This document shows, in pieces, positions 34,728-42,988 of a stretch of 64,000 nucleotides of DNA. The notes beneath the pieces are model-generated. The model saw only the letters and a program-made list of their open reading frames with translations, ran no database searches and was not told the origin of the DNA. Source of the DNA: UBA668 sp040081465 (GTDB lineage Bacteria > Actinomycetota > Acidimicrobiia > Acidimicrobiales > Ilumatobacteraceae); contig JBEBGL010000006.1 in assembly GCA_040081465.1 (NCBI GenBank), positions 51,741 to 115,740 of the forward strand, in the 5' to 3' direction. Numbering within the stretch: the first letter of the stretch is position 1; each line of letters starts with the position of its first letter. A program made the position numbers and the translations under genes.

Positions 34728-34966
34728 AGTGATCCTCCACTCACGGGCGGCAGTACTGCCACCTCATCGGCTGTTCCGACAACAGTTGTCGGCTCGGCGG
34801 GATCGCCATTGACCCAAACTTTGCAATTCGGCAAAACAGCCACGAACGATGGCCCAAATGTCGCACCGGCTGCTGCCAACACGTCGCCAACGGTTGCGCC
34901 ATCGAACTGCGCGCGCCCAGTGCCCGCGGATTCGCGTGCTGAGGCGAAGAGTCGGAGCGTTGCCAC
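34724..34966 (-). CDS. MoaD/ThiS-family sulfur-carrier-like protein with a C-terminal GGSL
   Basis: 80 residues with a ubiquitin-like fold: ATLRLFASARESAG at the start, VWVNGDPAEPTTVVGTADEVAVLPPVSGG at the end. Carriers need a free Gly-Gly, but here two extra residues (SL) follow the GG, so it either needs trimming or acts otherwise. Its final codons GGA GGA form the ribosome site of the RsiG-like gene, and its stop overlaps that start (ATGA). GTG start at 34966. No MoaE or other cofactor gene is adjacent. Confidence 0.82.
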   Translation of the reverse strand: MATLRLFASARESAGTGRAQFDGATVGDVLAAAGATFGPSFVAVLPNCKVWVNGDPAEPTTVVGTADEVAVLPPVSGGSL

Positions 34967-35016
34967 ATCGTCAGGTTAGTGGGATGGCCGGGAATGCCGA
35001 CGGTACCCTCGCGCTG

Positions 35017-35637
35017 ATGGCCGTATCTCAGACGCGTGTGCTCGCGCTTCGCCATGGAGAGAGCGAGTGGAACGCGCTCGGTCGCTGGCAAGGCCAGGCC
35101 GACCCGCCACTCACCGACGCCGGAATGCTGCAGGCAGTCGCAGCCGCCAAACTGCTGGGAACCTTTGACGGCGTCTATTCCAGCAGCCTGCAGCGCGCGG
35201 CTGACACAGCCGCGATCATCGCCGAGACGATCGGCATTGGCCCGGTGCTGCTGATGGACGACTTGATGGAGAATGCATTCGGACCGTGGCAGGGCTTGAC
35301 GATCCACGAGATTGAAGAGGGCTGGCCCGGCTACTTAGCCGAGCATCGGCGTCCCGAGGGTGCCGAGCCAATTGCGGATGTTTTCGCCCGCGGCATGCGA
35401 GCCCTGCGCACAATCGCCGCCCACCACCCGGGGGAAGAGGCGCTGGTCATCACACACGCTGGTGTCATGCGCACGCTGCACCGCCAACTGCTCGCGGGAA
35501 AGGGTGGCGACGATCAGGCCTCGCTGCGGTTCGCAAATCTTGGTGGGTGCTGGTTCCACGTGTTCGAGGATGGCAACGTAGAAGTCGGTGAAGTTGTGAA
35601 CCTCATTGATCCTCAAGCATTCGGTGACACGCTGTGA
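35017..35637 (+). CDS. Histidine phosphatase (phosphoglycerate mutase family)
   Basis: About 206 residues. The phosphohistidine motif is LALRHGESEWNALGRWQGQADPPLT; the partner residues are YSSSLQRAADTA, the acid ENAFGPWQGLT and the second histidine in VITHAGVMRTLH. It is more likely a phosphatase of unknown substrate than glycolytic mutase. ATG at 35017 was chosen; another in-frame ATG is at 34984. A similar gene lies near mshA in mycobacteria. The stop overlaps the next gene's GTG. Confidence 0.9.
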   Translation: MAVSQTRVLALRHGESEWNALGRWQGQADPPLTDAGMLQAVAAAKLLGTFDGVYSSSLQRAADTAAIIAETIGIGPVLLMDDLMENAFGPWQGLTIHEIEEGWPGYLAEHRRPEGAEPIADVFARGMRALRTIAAHHPGEEALVITHAGVMRTLHRQLLAGKGGDDQASLRFANLGGCWFHVFEDGNVEVGEVVNLIDPQAFGDTL

Positions 35638-36179
35638 CTGCGACGCAGCAGTCCCTGCCATTCGAAGCCCAGACGTTCAGTGTTGAGGTGCTGCGATCGA
35701 AGCGCCGCAAGCGCACCGTCGGCGCGCAGTTGATCGGCAATGTTCTGCACATCACCGTTCCGTCATGGATGAGTCGCGCCGAGGAAGCCGAGTTCGTCGA
35801 GAAGTTCTCGGCCAGCTACCGCCGCCAACTTTCGACCGATCGCATCAATCTGCGCCGGCGCGCGTTGGCGTTGTCACGCCGCCACGACTTGCCGCGACCG
35901 AAGGAGATTCGTTGGGACGACACGATGGTCTCTCGTTGGGGAACGTGCACGATTGACACGGGTGAGATTCGGTTGAGCAGTCGTCTGGCCGCATTTCCCA
36001 ACTGGGTGCTCGACTACGTGATCGTGCACGAGTTGTGCCACATGGCGGTCGACGGTCACACACCCGAGTTTTGGAACCTCGTCAATCGCTACGCGAAAGC
36101 CGAGCGTGCCATCGGCTACCTGATCGCCAAGTCGGGCGAGGCCGACGACGACTTCACTGGCTCCGATATCGGCGCCTGA
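35634..36179 (+). CDS. YgjP/DUF45 zinc metallopeptidase
   Basis: 181 residues. The zinc site HELCHM (VIVHELCHMAVDGHTPEFW) supplies two histidines and the catalytic glutamate, and the third histidine is in DGHTPEFW; the preceding SRWGTCTIDTGEIRLSSRL is the family landmark. GTG at 35634 overlaps the phosphatase stop (GTGA), so the two are coupled. The 3' end overlaps the convergent PilZ gene by 64 bases. Members are linked to nucleic-acid or nucleotide stress, but the substrate here is unknown. Confidence 0.9.
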   Translation: MTATQQSLPFEAQTFSVEVLRSKRRKRTVGAQLIGNVLHITVPSWMSRAEEAEFVEKFSASYRRQLSTDRINLRRRALALSRRHDLPRPKEIRWDDTMVSRWGTCTIDTGEIRLSSRLAAFPNWVLDYVIVHELCHMAVDGHTPEFWNLVNRYAKAERAIGYLIAKSGEADDDFTGSDIGA

Positions 36180-38131
36180 CCGTGTTCGCTATGCGGGCTC
36201 GCAAGTCCGAGCAGCAAGCTGCCGCCAATCACACCTGCGAACGCGACGACTAGCCAGGCCATCCACGGCGCACCAGAACGCGTCGCTTCGAAGTTGCCCG
36301 AGACCGAACTGGCGACCGCACCGACCAGCGCTACCAACGAAAGGAAGCGCAGCATGCCGCGACCGATGAACGCGTCGCTATCCGATTCGTCGACGTGCAT
36401 GCGACGAGCCTCGGTGACCGACGTGTAGGGCATCACGCCCAGTCGTTCCCAAGTCGGCTCGACGATGCAGAACTCGATGAGCGCGTCGACGAGCGCCGCG
36501 TCCAATGCCGCTTCTACATCATCGAAGTTGACGCCAATCCGCCAACAGTCGCCGTCGATCGGACTGACGCGACGTACGACGCATGGCACGCGCATTTCCG
36601 TGACACCAGACGCGGTCGTGATGGTTGACACCAACATCACCCTCTTGCCGAGCGCAATCGCAGTCTGACTCAGCAGTCCCGCGCCATGTGGCGTGAGATC
36701 AACGATCTTCGCGGACCGTTCACCCAACATCGCCGGCATTGTCGACACGACTCGCGCGCTCCCGCGCCTTTGAGTGCGTCGAGCCATCAGGCGAAGCTCA
36801 TCGAGCGACAGTGCAAGCGTCCAGAGCGCGACGACGATTAGGGCCAGCAGCACTTCGCTCGACAGGGCACCCAGCGCGTGCGTGAACTGGTCGCTAATTC
36901 CGCGCAGCACGAGCACTAAGCACATGGTGGTAACTGCGACGACAAGGCCGACGCCGAACTGCGCACCGGGTAACGGCGCAACCGTCGGTGACGAAGCCGC
37001 GCGCCAGTTACTACACGCCGGACCCATCGAGAGCAGTGACCAGCGAGTGCGATCTCCGGGGCGCAGCCGCCAGCCGCTGAGCAGACTGAGGCCGACAGAT
37101 GTCGCGACAAACCCGGGCAACCAAGTCGCCAACAGAACCCATGCTGGTGCTGTGAATGGTGCCGAACCGGCGTAGATCGCGCAGACAAGAACTGAAATGA
37201 ACACAGCGCGGCGCAGTCCGGAGAACGGTCGCACACACCACGCCAGCATCGCCATTCGTTGGCGTAACGCGAACGAGCGGCGGCAACCAGCAAGCAGTCG
37301 GCGGGCGGCCCGCACCCGAGCGCGCCGATCAGCATGAACGTTCGACTCGACCTGCTCGGCCCGATGCGCAACAACCACCGCGTCTGCTGGGGCGGCGATG
37401 CGCCAGCCAGCCGACAACATCACAGCCGACAATGACCAATACACCTCTAACGAGGCTTGCTGTTCGAGACCGGCCTCCGCCATTAGTGACTCGCGTAGTG
37501 CGTCGACACACACCAACGAGCCGCTGCCGGTCCATATCGCGCAACCACGCGTACTCAGCGCTGGGTTCAGTGCTGCACGTTCGAACGTCAGATCATGGCG
37601 ACCGTGTGGGCCGTGCTCGATGGAATCGTCGGCGAGTGAAACGCCGAACCCCTGCACGACTGCGACGCGCTCGTCAGCCATTGCGCGCGACAGTCGCTTG
37701 ACGATGTCGGTCGTTGGCACATCACCGGCGTCGAGCAGAAGAAATCGCGGCGTGCGCACCGCTGCCATTGCGACCGCGAGCGATGACGCATCGGAGACGA
37801 TCACCTCGCCGACACCCGTTACCGACCGCAGAGCAATCAACGTTGCGCGCAACTCGTTGTCGTCTTGTTGGTGCACGCGCACCAGCACGTCTACGACTGC
37901 CACCTCAACCGCCGACACGTCACCGGCCGAATCATCCTGGTGTGGCCACAACGCCCAAACAAGAAGAGCACTTCCAACGAAACCGGTCACCTCGACCAAT
38001 AACACCGGAAGCGACAGCCACAAGTCGGTGCCCGCAAGCGAGAACAGGGCGCGCCAAACGAGGTAGCAGAGGCCAGCCGCAAGTCCCGCCACGACGACGG
38101 CACGAGCGACCAAGTGTTCCTTTCGTCGCAT
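36116..38131 (-). CDS. Membrane GT2-like protein with a C-terminal PilZ domain
   Basis: 671 residues. Membrane helices at about 7-30, 38-62, then several from 280 to 445, frame a cytoplasmic domain with a GT2-like fold; the usual catalytic DxD, TED and QxxRW motifs are not seen, so it is likely a degenerate glycosyltransferase like BcsA. From about 460 comes a PilZ domain: RRGSAR (RxxxR) and DLTPHGAG (D-x-T-x-x-G), which bind c-di-GMP in PilZ proteins, with Thr for Ser. The C-terminus has another helix pair. It probably senses c-di-GMP in the membrane. Confidence 0.72.
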   Translation of the reverse strand: MRRKEHLVARAVVVAGLAAGLCYLVWRALFSLAGTDLWLSLPVLLVEVTGFVGSALLVWALWPHQDDSAGDVSAVEVAVVDVLVRVHQQDDNELRATLIALRSVTGVGEVIVSDASSLAVAMAAVRTPRFLLLDAGDVPTTDIVKRLSRAMADERVAVVQGFGVSLADDSIEHGPHGRHDLTFERAALNPALSTRGCAIWTGSGSLVCVDALRESLMAEAGLEQQASLEVYWSLSAVMLSAGWRIAAPADAVVVAHRAEQVESNVHADRRARVRAARRLLAGCRRSFALRQRMAMLAWCVRPFSGLRRAVFISVLVCAIYAGSAPFTAPAWVLLATWLPGFVATSVGLSLLSGWRLRPGDRTRWSLLSMGPACSNWRAASSPTVAPLPGAQFGVGLVVAVTTMCLVLVLRGISDQFTHALGALSSEVLLALIVVALWTLALSLDELRLMARRTQRRGSARVVSTMPAMLGERSAKIVDLTPHGAGLLSQTAIALGKRVMLVSTITTASGVTEMRVPCVVRRVSPIDGDCWRIGVNFDDVEAALDAALVDALIEFCIVEPTWERLGVMPYTSVTEARRMHVDESDSDAFIGRGMLRFLSLVALVGAVASSVSGNFEATRSGAPWMAWLVVAFAGVIGGSLLLGLASPHSEHGQAPISEPVKSSSASPDLAIR

Positions 38132-38242
38132 CGCCTCAGCATCGGCGTTCGGCCTTGAAATCTTGAGGAATCCTTCACAAACGACGAAGTCGCCGTTACT
38201 GGAGGCTGCGGTTTAGGGGCCGTCCGCTAGCCTCCACTCTTC

Positions 38243-39400
38243 GTGGCTACCACCAAGCGTGAACGACAGAAGCTCAACCGGCAGCTACGACTGCACGAAA
38301 TGGCCAAGCAAGCGCGCAAGACCAAGAACAAGCGGCGCGGCATGTGGATCGGGCTACTCGTAGTGGCCGTCGTAGCTTTGGCTGGCGTCAGCGCCCTACT
38401 CAGCGGCGACGACAAAGAAGCGAAGACGATTTCCCCCAAACCGGCCGTACTTCTGCCACCGGAACTGCCGACCGAGTTGGTCATCACCGACCTCACTGAG
38501 GGCACGGGCGAACCCGCCAAAGCTGGCGACACACTGAACGTTCGCTATGTCGGTGTGCTGACGAACGATGGCACCGAGTTCGACAGCAACTGGGACGCCG
38601 AAGAGCCGTACGCGCTGTTGCTCGGTACCGGCAGCGTGATTCAAGGATGGGATCAGGGCCTGGTCGGCGTCAAGGCGGGCGGGCGCCGCCAACTCGATAT
38701 ACCTCCCGACCTCGCGTACGGCGATGAAGGCAGTGGTTCCATCGGGCCAAACGAGTCGCTCACGTTTGTGATTGAGGTCGAGTCCATCATCGTTGGCGAT
38801 CCGATCGAGACCACCACGACACAGGCGGCGGTCGCAGCACCGACACCGTGTCCAGAGGCCGACGGGTCTTCACCGCGCGAGACCAACTTCGAAGAAGCAC
38901 CGCCGATGTGCATCGACGCAACCAAGACCTACACCGCGACGGTCGTCACCAACTTCGGCGAGTTCACCATCGTGCTCGACGCGGTTAAGGCACCTAACAC
39001 TGTCAACAACTTCGTGGTGCTGAGTCGTTACCACTACTTCGACGGAATCTCGTGCCATCGCATTCCGCTCGACTTCGTTGCACAATGCGGTGATCCATCA
39101 GGAACCGGTAACGGCGGGCCTGGTTACGCGTTCGCCGATGAGCTGCCCGCGGCGGGTGAGTACAAGATCGGCTCAGTGGTGATGGCCAACGCCGGCGCCG
39201 ACACCAACGGCAGCCAGTTCTTCATCATCACCGGTCAAGAGGGCGTCGATCTGCCACCGAACTACTCGCTGTTCGGTCAGGTCACCGACGGACTCGATAC
39301 GACGATCGTTTCGATCGCTGCAACGGCCGACCCAACCAAGGCCAGCCAGGCACCGACCACGCCCGTGACCATTGAAAGCATCACAATCACCGAGTCGTAA
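38243..39400 (+). CDS. Membrane-anchored dual FKBP-cyclophilin peptidyl-prolyl isomerase
   Basis: 385 residues. A basic tail (RQARKTKNKRRG) and one membrane helix at about 35-53 anchor it. Residues about 75-190 form an FKBP domain (GDTLNVRYVGVL, GTGSVIQGWDQGLVG, DLAYGDEG). Residues about 225-385 form a cyclophilin domain (TVNNFVVLSRYHYFDG, CHRIPLDFVAQCGDPSGTG, GSVVMANAGADTNGSQFFII, YSLFGQVTDG). Both families catalyse proline cis-trans isomerisation, so this is an extracytoplasmic folding helper. GTG start at 38243. The first domain's loops are close to canonical. Confidence 0.92.
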   Translation: MATTKRERQKLNRQLRLHEMAKQARKTKNKRRGMWIGLLVVAVVALAGVSALLSGDDKEAKTISPKPAVLLPPELPTELVITDLTEGTGEPAKAGDTLNVRYVGVLTNDGTEFDSNWDAEEPYALLLGTGSVIQGWDQGLVGVKAGGRRQLDIPPDLAYGDEGSGSIGPNESLTFVIEVESIIVGDPIETTTTQAAVAAPTPCPEADGSSPRETNFEEAPPMCIDATKTYTATVVTNFGEFTIVLDAVKAPNTVNNFVVLSRYHYFDGISCHRIPLDFVAQCGDPSGTGNGGPGYAFADELPAAGEYKIGSVVMANAGADTNGSQFFIITGQEGVDLPPNYSLFGQVTDGLDTTIVSIAATADPTKASQAPTTPVTIESITITES

Positions 39401-40027
39401 CTAGAGCGGCAACTCGCCGTGCAATTCGGCGTTGCCGACCGATTCCCATCCGGATTGGCTGCGCACTAGCGCGTCGCCGGTATGCAGCACCGCCAATGTC
39501 GTGTTGGCCAACTCGCGTGTGCGATGGCGTCGTTCGGGCGACCACGACTCGGCTTCGGTGACCAACGCCAAGTTCTGCACAAGTCCGAGACCGAGTGTGA
39601 ACGCACCGCCGCGCGGATCGACCATCGGGTCGCACAGCGCGGCCGCACTGCCTGCGACGCCTACTACCAAACCGTCACCCGCGAGTACTTCGACCAACGC
39701 ATCCCACAACAGCGAGTCCTTCAGCACCGAGCGCAGATGCAACGGTTGGTCGCCAACGAAGTAGACCGCTCGCGCGGCGCGCATCACATCGGCAGCGCCT
39801 GCCTCCATCGCCTCGCCGCGGCGCAGCACCATCAACGCTTCGACCTCGCAGCCAACTCGCTCGCCCCATGTCATGGCCGCCGCCACCAACCGCTCGGGGT
39901 GCTCAAAGGCGTCGGCGGTCGGCAAGACCAATGCCTTCTTCGCGCCTACCGTCGCAAGTAGTCGCCGATCGAGTTCGTCGTTGGCGACGAACGGACCGCC
40001 ACCCTGCAACGCAATCGTGCCTGTCAT
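39401..40027 (-). CDS. Peptidase S51/cyanophycinase-like protein
   Basis: About 208 residues. MTGTIALQGGGPFVANDELD opens the class I glutamine-amidotransferase-like fold; the nucleophile serine lies in VVGVAGSAAALCD (the peptidase E/cyanophycinase GxSAG region, in altered form), with DPRGGAFTLGLGLV after it. Peptidase S51 enzymes release Asp- or cyanophycin-like dipeptides; the exact substrate is unknown. GTG at 40039 is an alternative start. It follows the aminotransferase gene by 17 bp and shares its transcript. Confidence 0.75.
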   Translation of the reverse strand: MTGTIALQGGGPFVANDELDRRLLATVGAKKALVLPTADAFEHPERLVAAAMTWGERVGCEVEALMVLRRGEAMEAGAADVMRAARAVYFVGDQPLHLRSVLKDSLLWDALVEVLAGDGLVVGVAGSAAALCDPMVDPRGGAFTLGLGLVQNLALVTEAESWSPERRHRTRELANTTLAVLHTGDALVRSQSGWESVGNAELHGELPL

Positions 40028-40044
40028 TGTTGAAGTCACGATGG

Positions 40045-41295
40045 TCAGTCTGCAAAGACTGCGTCGATTGCTTCACGCAACCGTGCGACGATTTGATCGA
40101 TCTCTGCGTCGCTGACAACGAACGGCGGTGCAACCATCACCGCGTCGGGCACGGGGCCGGAACCTGCGGGATAAATCCACAAGTCGCGCTCGAGCGCAGC
40201 CGTCACGACCGCGTCGCGGCTACACCGCAATTCGAGGCCGTAGAACATTCCGCGCCCGCGAATATCGGCAACAGCCGGATGCTCGCCGAACTCGGCTTGC
40301 AAGCGCTTGCCCAGCACCGCGCCCTGCGAAGCAGCACGTGCGACCAACTTCTCGCGCCGCATGATCTCGAGCACCTTCGAGCTCGCTGCACAGGCGGCGT
40401 CGTTGCCGGTGAACGTGAAGTACATGAAGCCCGAGCCCACCAACGCTTGTGCAACTTCGTCGCGCGCGGCGACGGCGCCCATTGGCACGTAACCACCGCC
40501 TAGTCCTTTGCCACCGACGATCACGTCGGGCTTCATCGGGAAGTGCTGATGGCCGAAGTTCAAACCCGTGCGGCCGTAGCCGGTCATCACTTCGTCGGCG
40601 ATCAGCAAGATGTCGTGTTCACGGCAAGCTTCGGTGACAACTTGCCAGTACTCGTCGCTGGCGGTCAGGCATGCACCCGCGGCACCGGTAATCGGCTCGG
40701 CGATGAAGCCAGCGATTGTCGCCGGGTCTTCCTGCTCGATCACCTTCAACACTTGCTCGGGATCGTCCCACGGCACCTTCGGGAACGGAAGCAGCAACGG
40801 CTCGTACCCCTTCTGCCGCGTGAGGTGACTAGCAACAGCCATCGTGCCGGTTGTCATGCCGTGGTAACTGGGGTGGCGACCGATCACTTTCCAACGATCG
40901 CCGCGGCCCTTACCAACTTGATACGCCCGCGCCAGGCGAATGGCCGAGTCGGTGCTCTCGCTGCCGCCACTGGTGAAGAAGACGTGATTGAAACCCTCGG
41001 GCAACCAATGCTGAATCAATTCGTCTTGCAGAGCCAACCGACTGGGCGTTGGCCACAGCGGTATGACGTAGCCAATTGGCATGACCTTGGCGGCGGCCTC
41101 CGCAACCTCTGTGCGGCCCCAACCGATGTTGCCGACAATTGCGCCGGCAGCACCATCAAGGATGCGACGACCATCGTCGGCGATCAGCCAACAACCTTCG
41201 GCGGAGACGATGGTGGGATAAGGCGCCGAGCCGGGAACGAACGCGTAGCGATCGGTATCGGAACGGTTGGAGTGGGAGTTGGGTGCGCTGGACAT
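40045..41295 (-). CDS. Class III pyridoxal-phosphate aminotransferase
   Basis: About 416 residues. PLP-binding landmarks are HVFFTSGGSESTDSAIRLAR, LIADEVMTGYGRTG (Asp contacts PLP nitrogen) and the Schiff-base lysine in DVIVGGKGLGGGYVPMGAV. Class III enzymes usually move an omega-amino group from diamines, beta-alanine or similar to pyruvate or 2-oxoglutarate; the substrate is undetermined. ATG at 41295 shares one base with the AlkB stop (TGATG), so the longer frame to 41436 is discarded. Confidence 0.92.
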   Translation of the reverse strand: MSSAPNSHSNRSDTDRYAFVPGSAPYPTIVSAEGCWLIADDGRRILDGAAGAIVGNIGWGRTEVAEAAAKVMPIGYVIPLWPTPSRLALQDELIQHWLPEGFNHVFFTSGGSESTDSAIRLARAYQVGKGRGDRWKVIGRHPSYHGMTTGTMAVASHLTRQKGYEPLLLPFPKVPWDDPEQVLKVIEQEDPATIAGFIAEPITGAAGACLTASDEYWQVVTEACREHDILLIADEVMTGYGRTGLNFGHQHFPMKPDVIVGGKGLGGGYVPMGAVAARDEVAQALVGSGFMYFTFTGNDAACAASSKVLEIMRREKLVARAASQGAVLGKRLQAEFGEHPAVADIRGRGMFYGLELRCSRDAVVTAALERDLWIYPAGSGPVPDAVMVAPPFVVSDAEIDQIVARLREAIDAVFAD

Positions 41296-41996
41296 CAGCG
41301 CAAGTATCGCGCCTCGTTGTACGTTCCAGACGAAGGCGGCTGCCAATCGGCCAGGTTGTGCCGAAACATGATGCTGAGTCGGGGCCCTGGCGTCGTAGAG
41401 GTTTTGGGCACGCAATGCTCCCACTGGTGCTGGCACGAGCCGCCCATCACAAACAAGTCACCGAGACCGAGCTGCCAGCGCTGCGATGGCCCGCCGCCGA
41501 TCGGCCGCATTTGGAACGCGCGTGGTGCGCCGGTGCTGACGATCGCGACCACAGGATCTTCCTGGTAGTAGCGCTCGCGATCGGCATGCCACGCGACTGA
41601 ATCGCGGCCGTCGCGATACAGGTTGAATCCGATCGAGTCGAACGGGCGCCCGTACTGACGTGTGAGTGTCGACCGGGCACTTTCGAGAACGGGCAAGGGC
41701 TCGGGCTCACCTGCGAGCGACGTCCACCAGCTGGTCAGGCGCGGCTCGGGCAATCGCTTGTCGTACATCGTCACTTCGCGCTGCTGCCATGCCAGCCTGG
41801 CCACGAGTTCGGCAAACACCAGATCGGCGCCGCCCAGCCACTGCGGCACATAGTCGACCCACGAGGTTTCGTCGAGCCAGGTGCGGGTGAGGCCACCGAA
41901 ATCGGCCGCGACCTGCGGTTCTTCGAATGCGAAGAGGCACTGCTGCCAAATCAGATCGGCATCGGTGACTAGCGCGCCGGGCGTGGGGGAACTCAT
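41295..41996 (-). CDS. alkB: AlkB-type 2-oxoglutarate/iron dioxygenase
   Basis: 233 residues. The iron-binding HxD is in VAWHADRERYYQED, the distal His in QHQWEHCVPK, and the 2-oxoglutarate arginine in GPRLSIMFRH; SIGFNLYRDGRDSVAWH is the usual start of the fold. It should oxidise N-alkyl groups from damaged bases in DNA or RNA. ATG at 41996. Its stop overlaps the aminotransferase ATG. Repair and aminotransferase functions do not obviously belong together, so this may be only coupling. Confidence 0.9.
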   Translation of the reverse strand: MSSPTPGALVTDADLIWQQCLFAFEEPQVAADFGGLTRTWLDETSWVDYVPQWLGGADLVFAELVARLAWQQREVTMYDKRLPEPRLTSWWTSLAGEPEPLPVLESARSTLTRQYGRPFDSIGFNLYRDGRDSVAWHADRERYYQEDPVVAIVSTGAPRAFQMRPIGGGPSQRWQLGLGDLFVMGGSCQHQWEHCVPKTSTTPGPRLSIMFRHNLADWQPPSSGTYNEARYLR

Positions 41997-42064
41997 GGTT
42001 CAAGTATGTCGCATCGAACGCCTGTTCGCAACGTGCTTCGGTCTCGCCCCGTAGAGTCCACGCA

Positions 42065-42877
42065 ATGCCTGCCATAGCCATCGAATCCGCCGACGACGAA
42101 CGGGTCGCTGACTACGTCGGTCTGCGGGATCGCGCAGGCAAGCAGGGCGAGACCGATCAACCGCTTCCTGAATACTTCATCGCCGAGAGCGAGTTGGTGG
42201 TGCGCCGCCTCATCACCTCACAGTTCAAGGTGAAGTCGTTCCTCGTCTCGCCGAGTCGCTACGAGAAGATGCGCGATGTCCTCGACGCATCGCTCGCGCC
42301 GGTGTACATCGCCGAACAGGAAGTCATACGCGGCATTGCCGGTTACGACGTGCACCGCGGTGTATTGGCGGCAGGCCGCCGCCGACCAAGCCGCACACTT
42401 CCTGATGTCGCGGTCAACGCTCGGCGACTGCTTGTGCTGGAGGGTGTCAACGACGCCGAGAACATCGGCGCGGTGGCGCGTTCGGCCCGCGCTCTCGGTT
42501 TCGACGCGCTGATACTCGACCCCACTTGCGCCGATCCTTTTTCGCGGCGCGCCCTGCGGGTGTCAATGGGTGAGATGTTTCAATTGCCCGTGGTCCGCGG
42601 CTCGAAGTGGCCAGACCCGCTGGATTACCTGAACAGGGTGGGGTTCGAGACTTGGGCGCTTACGCCAAGCGCCGACGCGGTGAACCTGTTCGAGATGGGG
42701 ATGCCCCGGAAGTTGGCGTTGATCGCGGGTGCCGAGGGCAGTGGGCTAACGCCGGCCGCACGTTCCCGCACGCAGTTCGACGTTCGAATTCCTATGCACC
42801 ACAAAGTCGACTCGCTGAACATCGGCCACGCGCTGGCCATCGCGATGGCAGCTACGTCGCTGCCGGTTATGGATTGA
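42065..42877 (+). CDS. SpoU/TrmH-family RNA 2'-O-methyltransferase
   Basis: 270 residues. The three SPOUT motifs are present: VNDAENIGAVARSARALGF, LALIAGAEGSGLTP and IPMHHKVDSLNIGHALAIAM, which together form the trefoil SAM knot. An N-terminal substrate-binding domain (FIAESELVVRRLI) precedes them. The target is a ribose of rRNA or tRNA; which one is not known. ATG at 42065, opposite the AlkB gene. It is followed by 111 bp that hold no clear regulatory motif, only short runs. Confidence 0.9.
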   Translation: MPAIAIESADDERVADYVGLRDRAGKQGETDQPLPEYFIAESELVVRRLITSQFKVKSFLVSPSRYEKMRDVLDASLAPVYIAEQEVIRGIAGYDVHRGVLAAGRRRPSRTLPDVAVNARRLLVLEGVNDAENIGAVARSARALGFDALILDPTCADPFSRRALRVSMGEMFQLPVVRGSKWPDPLDYLNRVGFETWALTPSADAVNLFEMGMPRKLALIAGAEGSGLTPAARSRTQFDVRIPMHHKVDSLNIGHALAIAMAATSLPVMD

Positions 42878-42988
42878 GTCAATAAGGACGTTCTGCCTAG
42901 TACCCGGAGGGCTAATACCTCTCCCCTCGCCGCACCGTCATGCCGATAGTTGGTTGGAACAAGTAGGTGGAACGGCAGGACGCGAGCA

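Noticed and set aside
36774..37175. Plus-strand ORF inside the PilZ gene
   Set aside because: Shadow of the membrane protein with low-complexity Arg/Ser product.
42878..42988. c-di-GMP riboswitch before the diguanylate cyclase gene
   Set aside because: I looked for the GEMM core motifs and found none.
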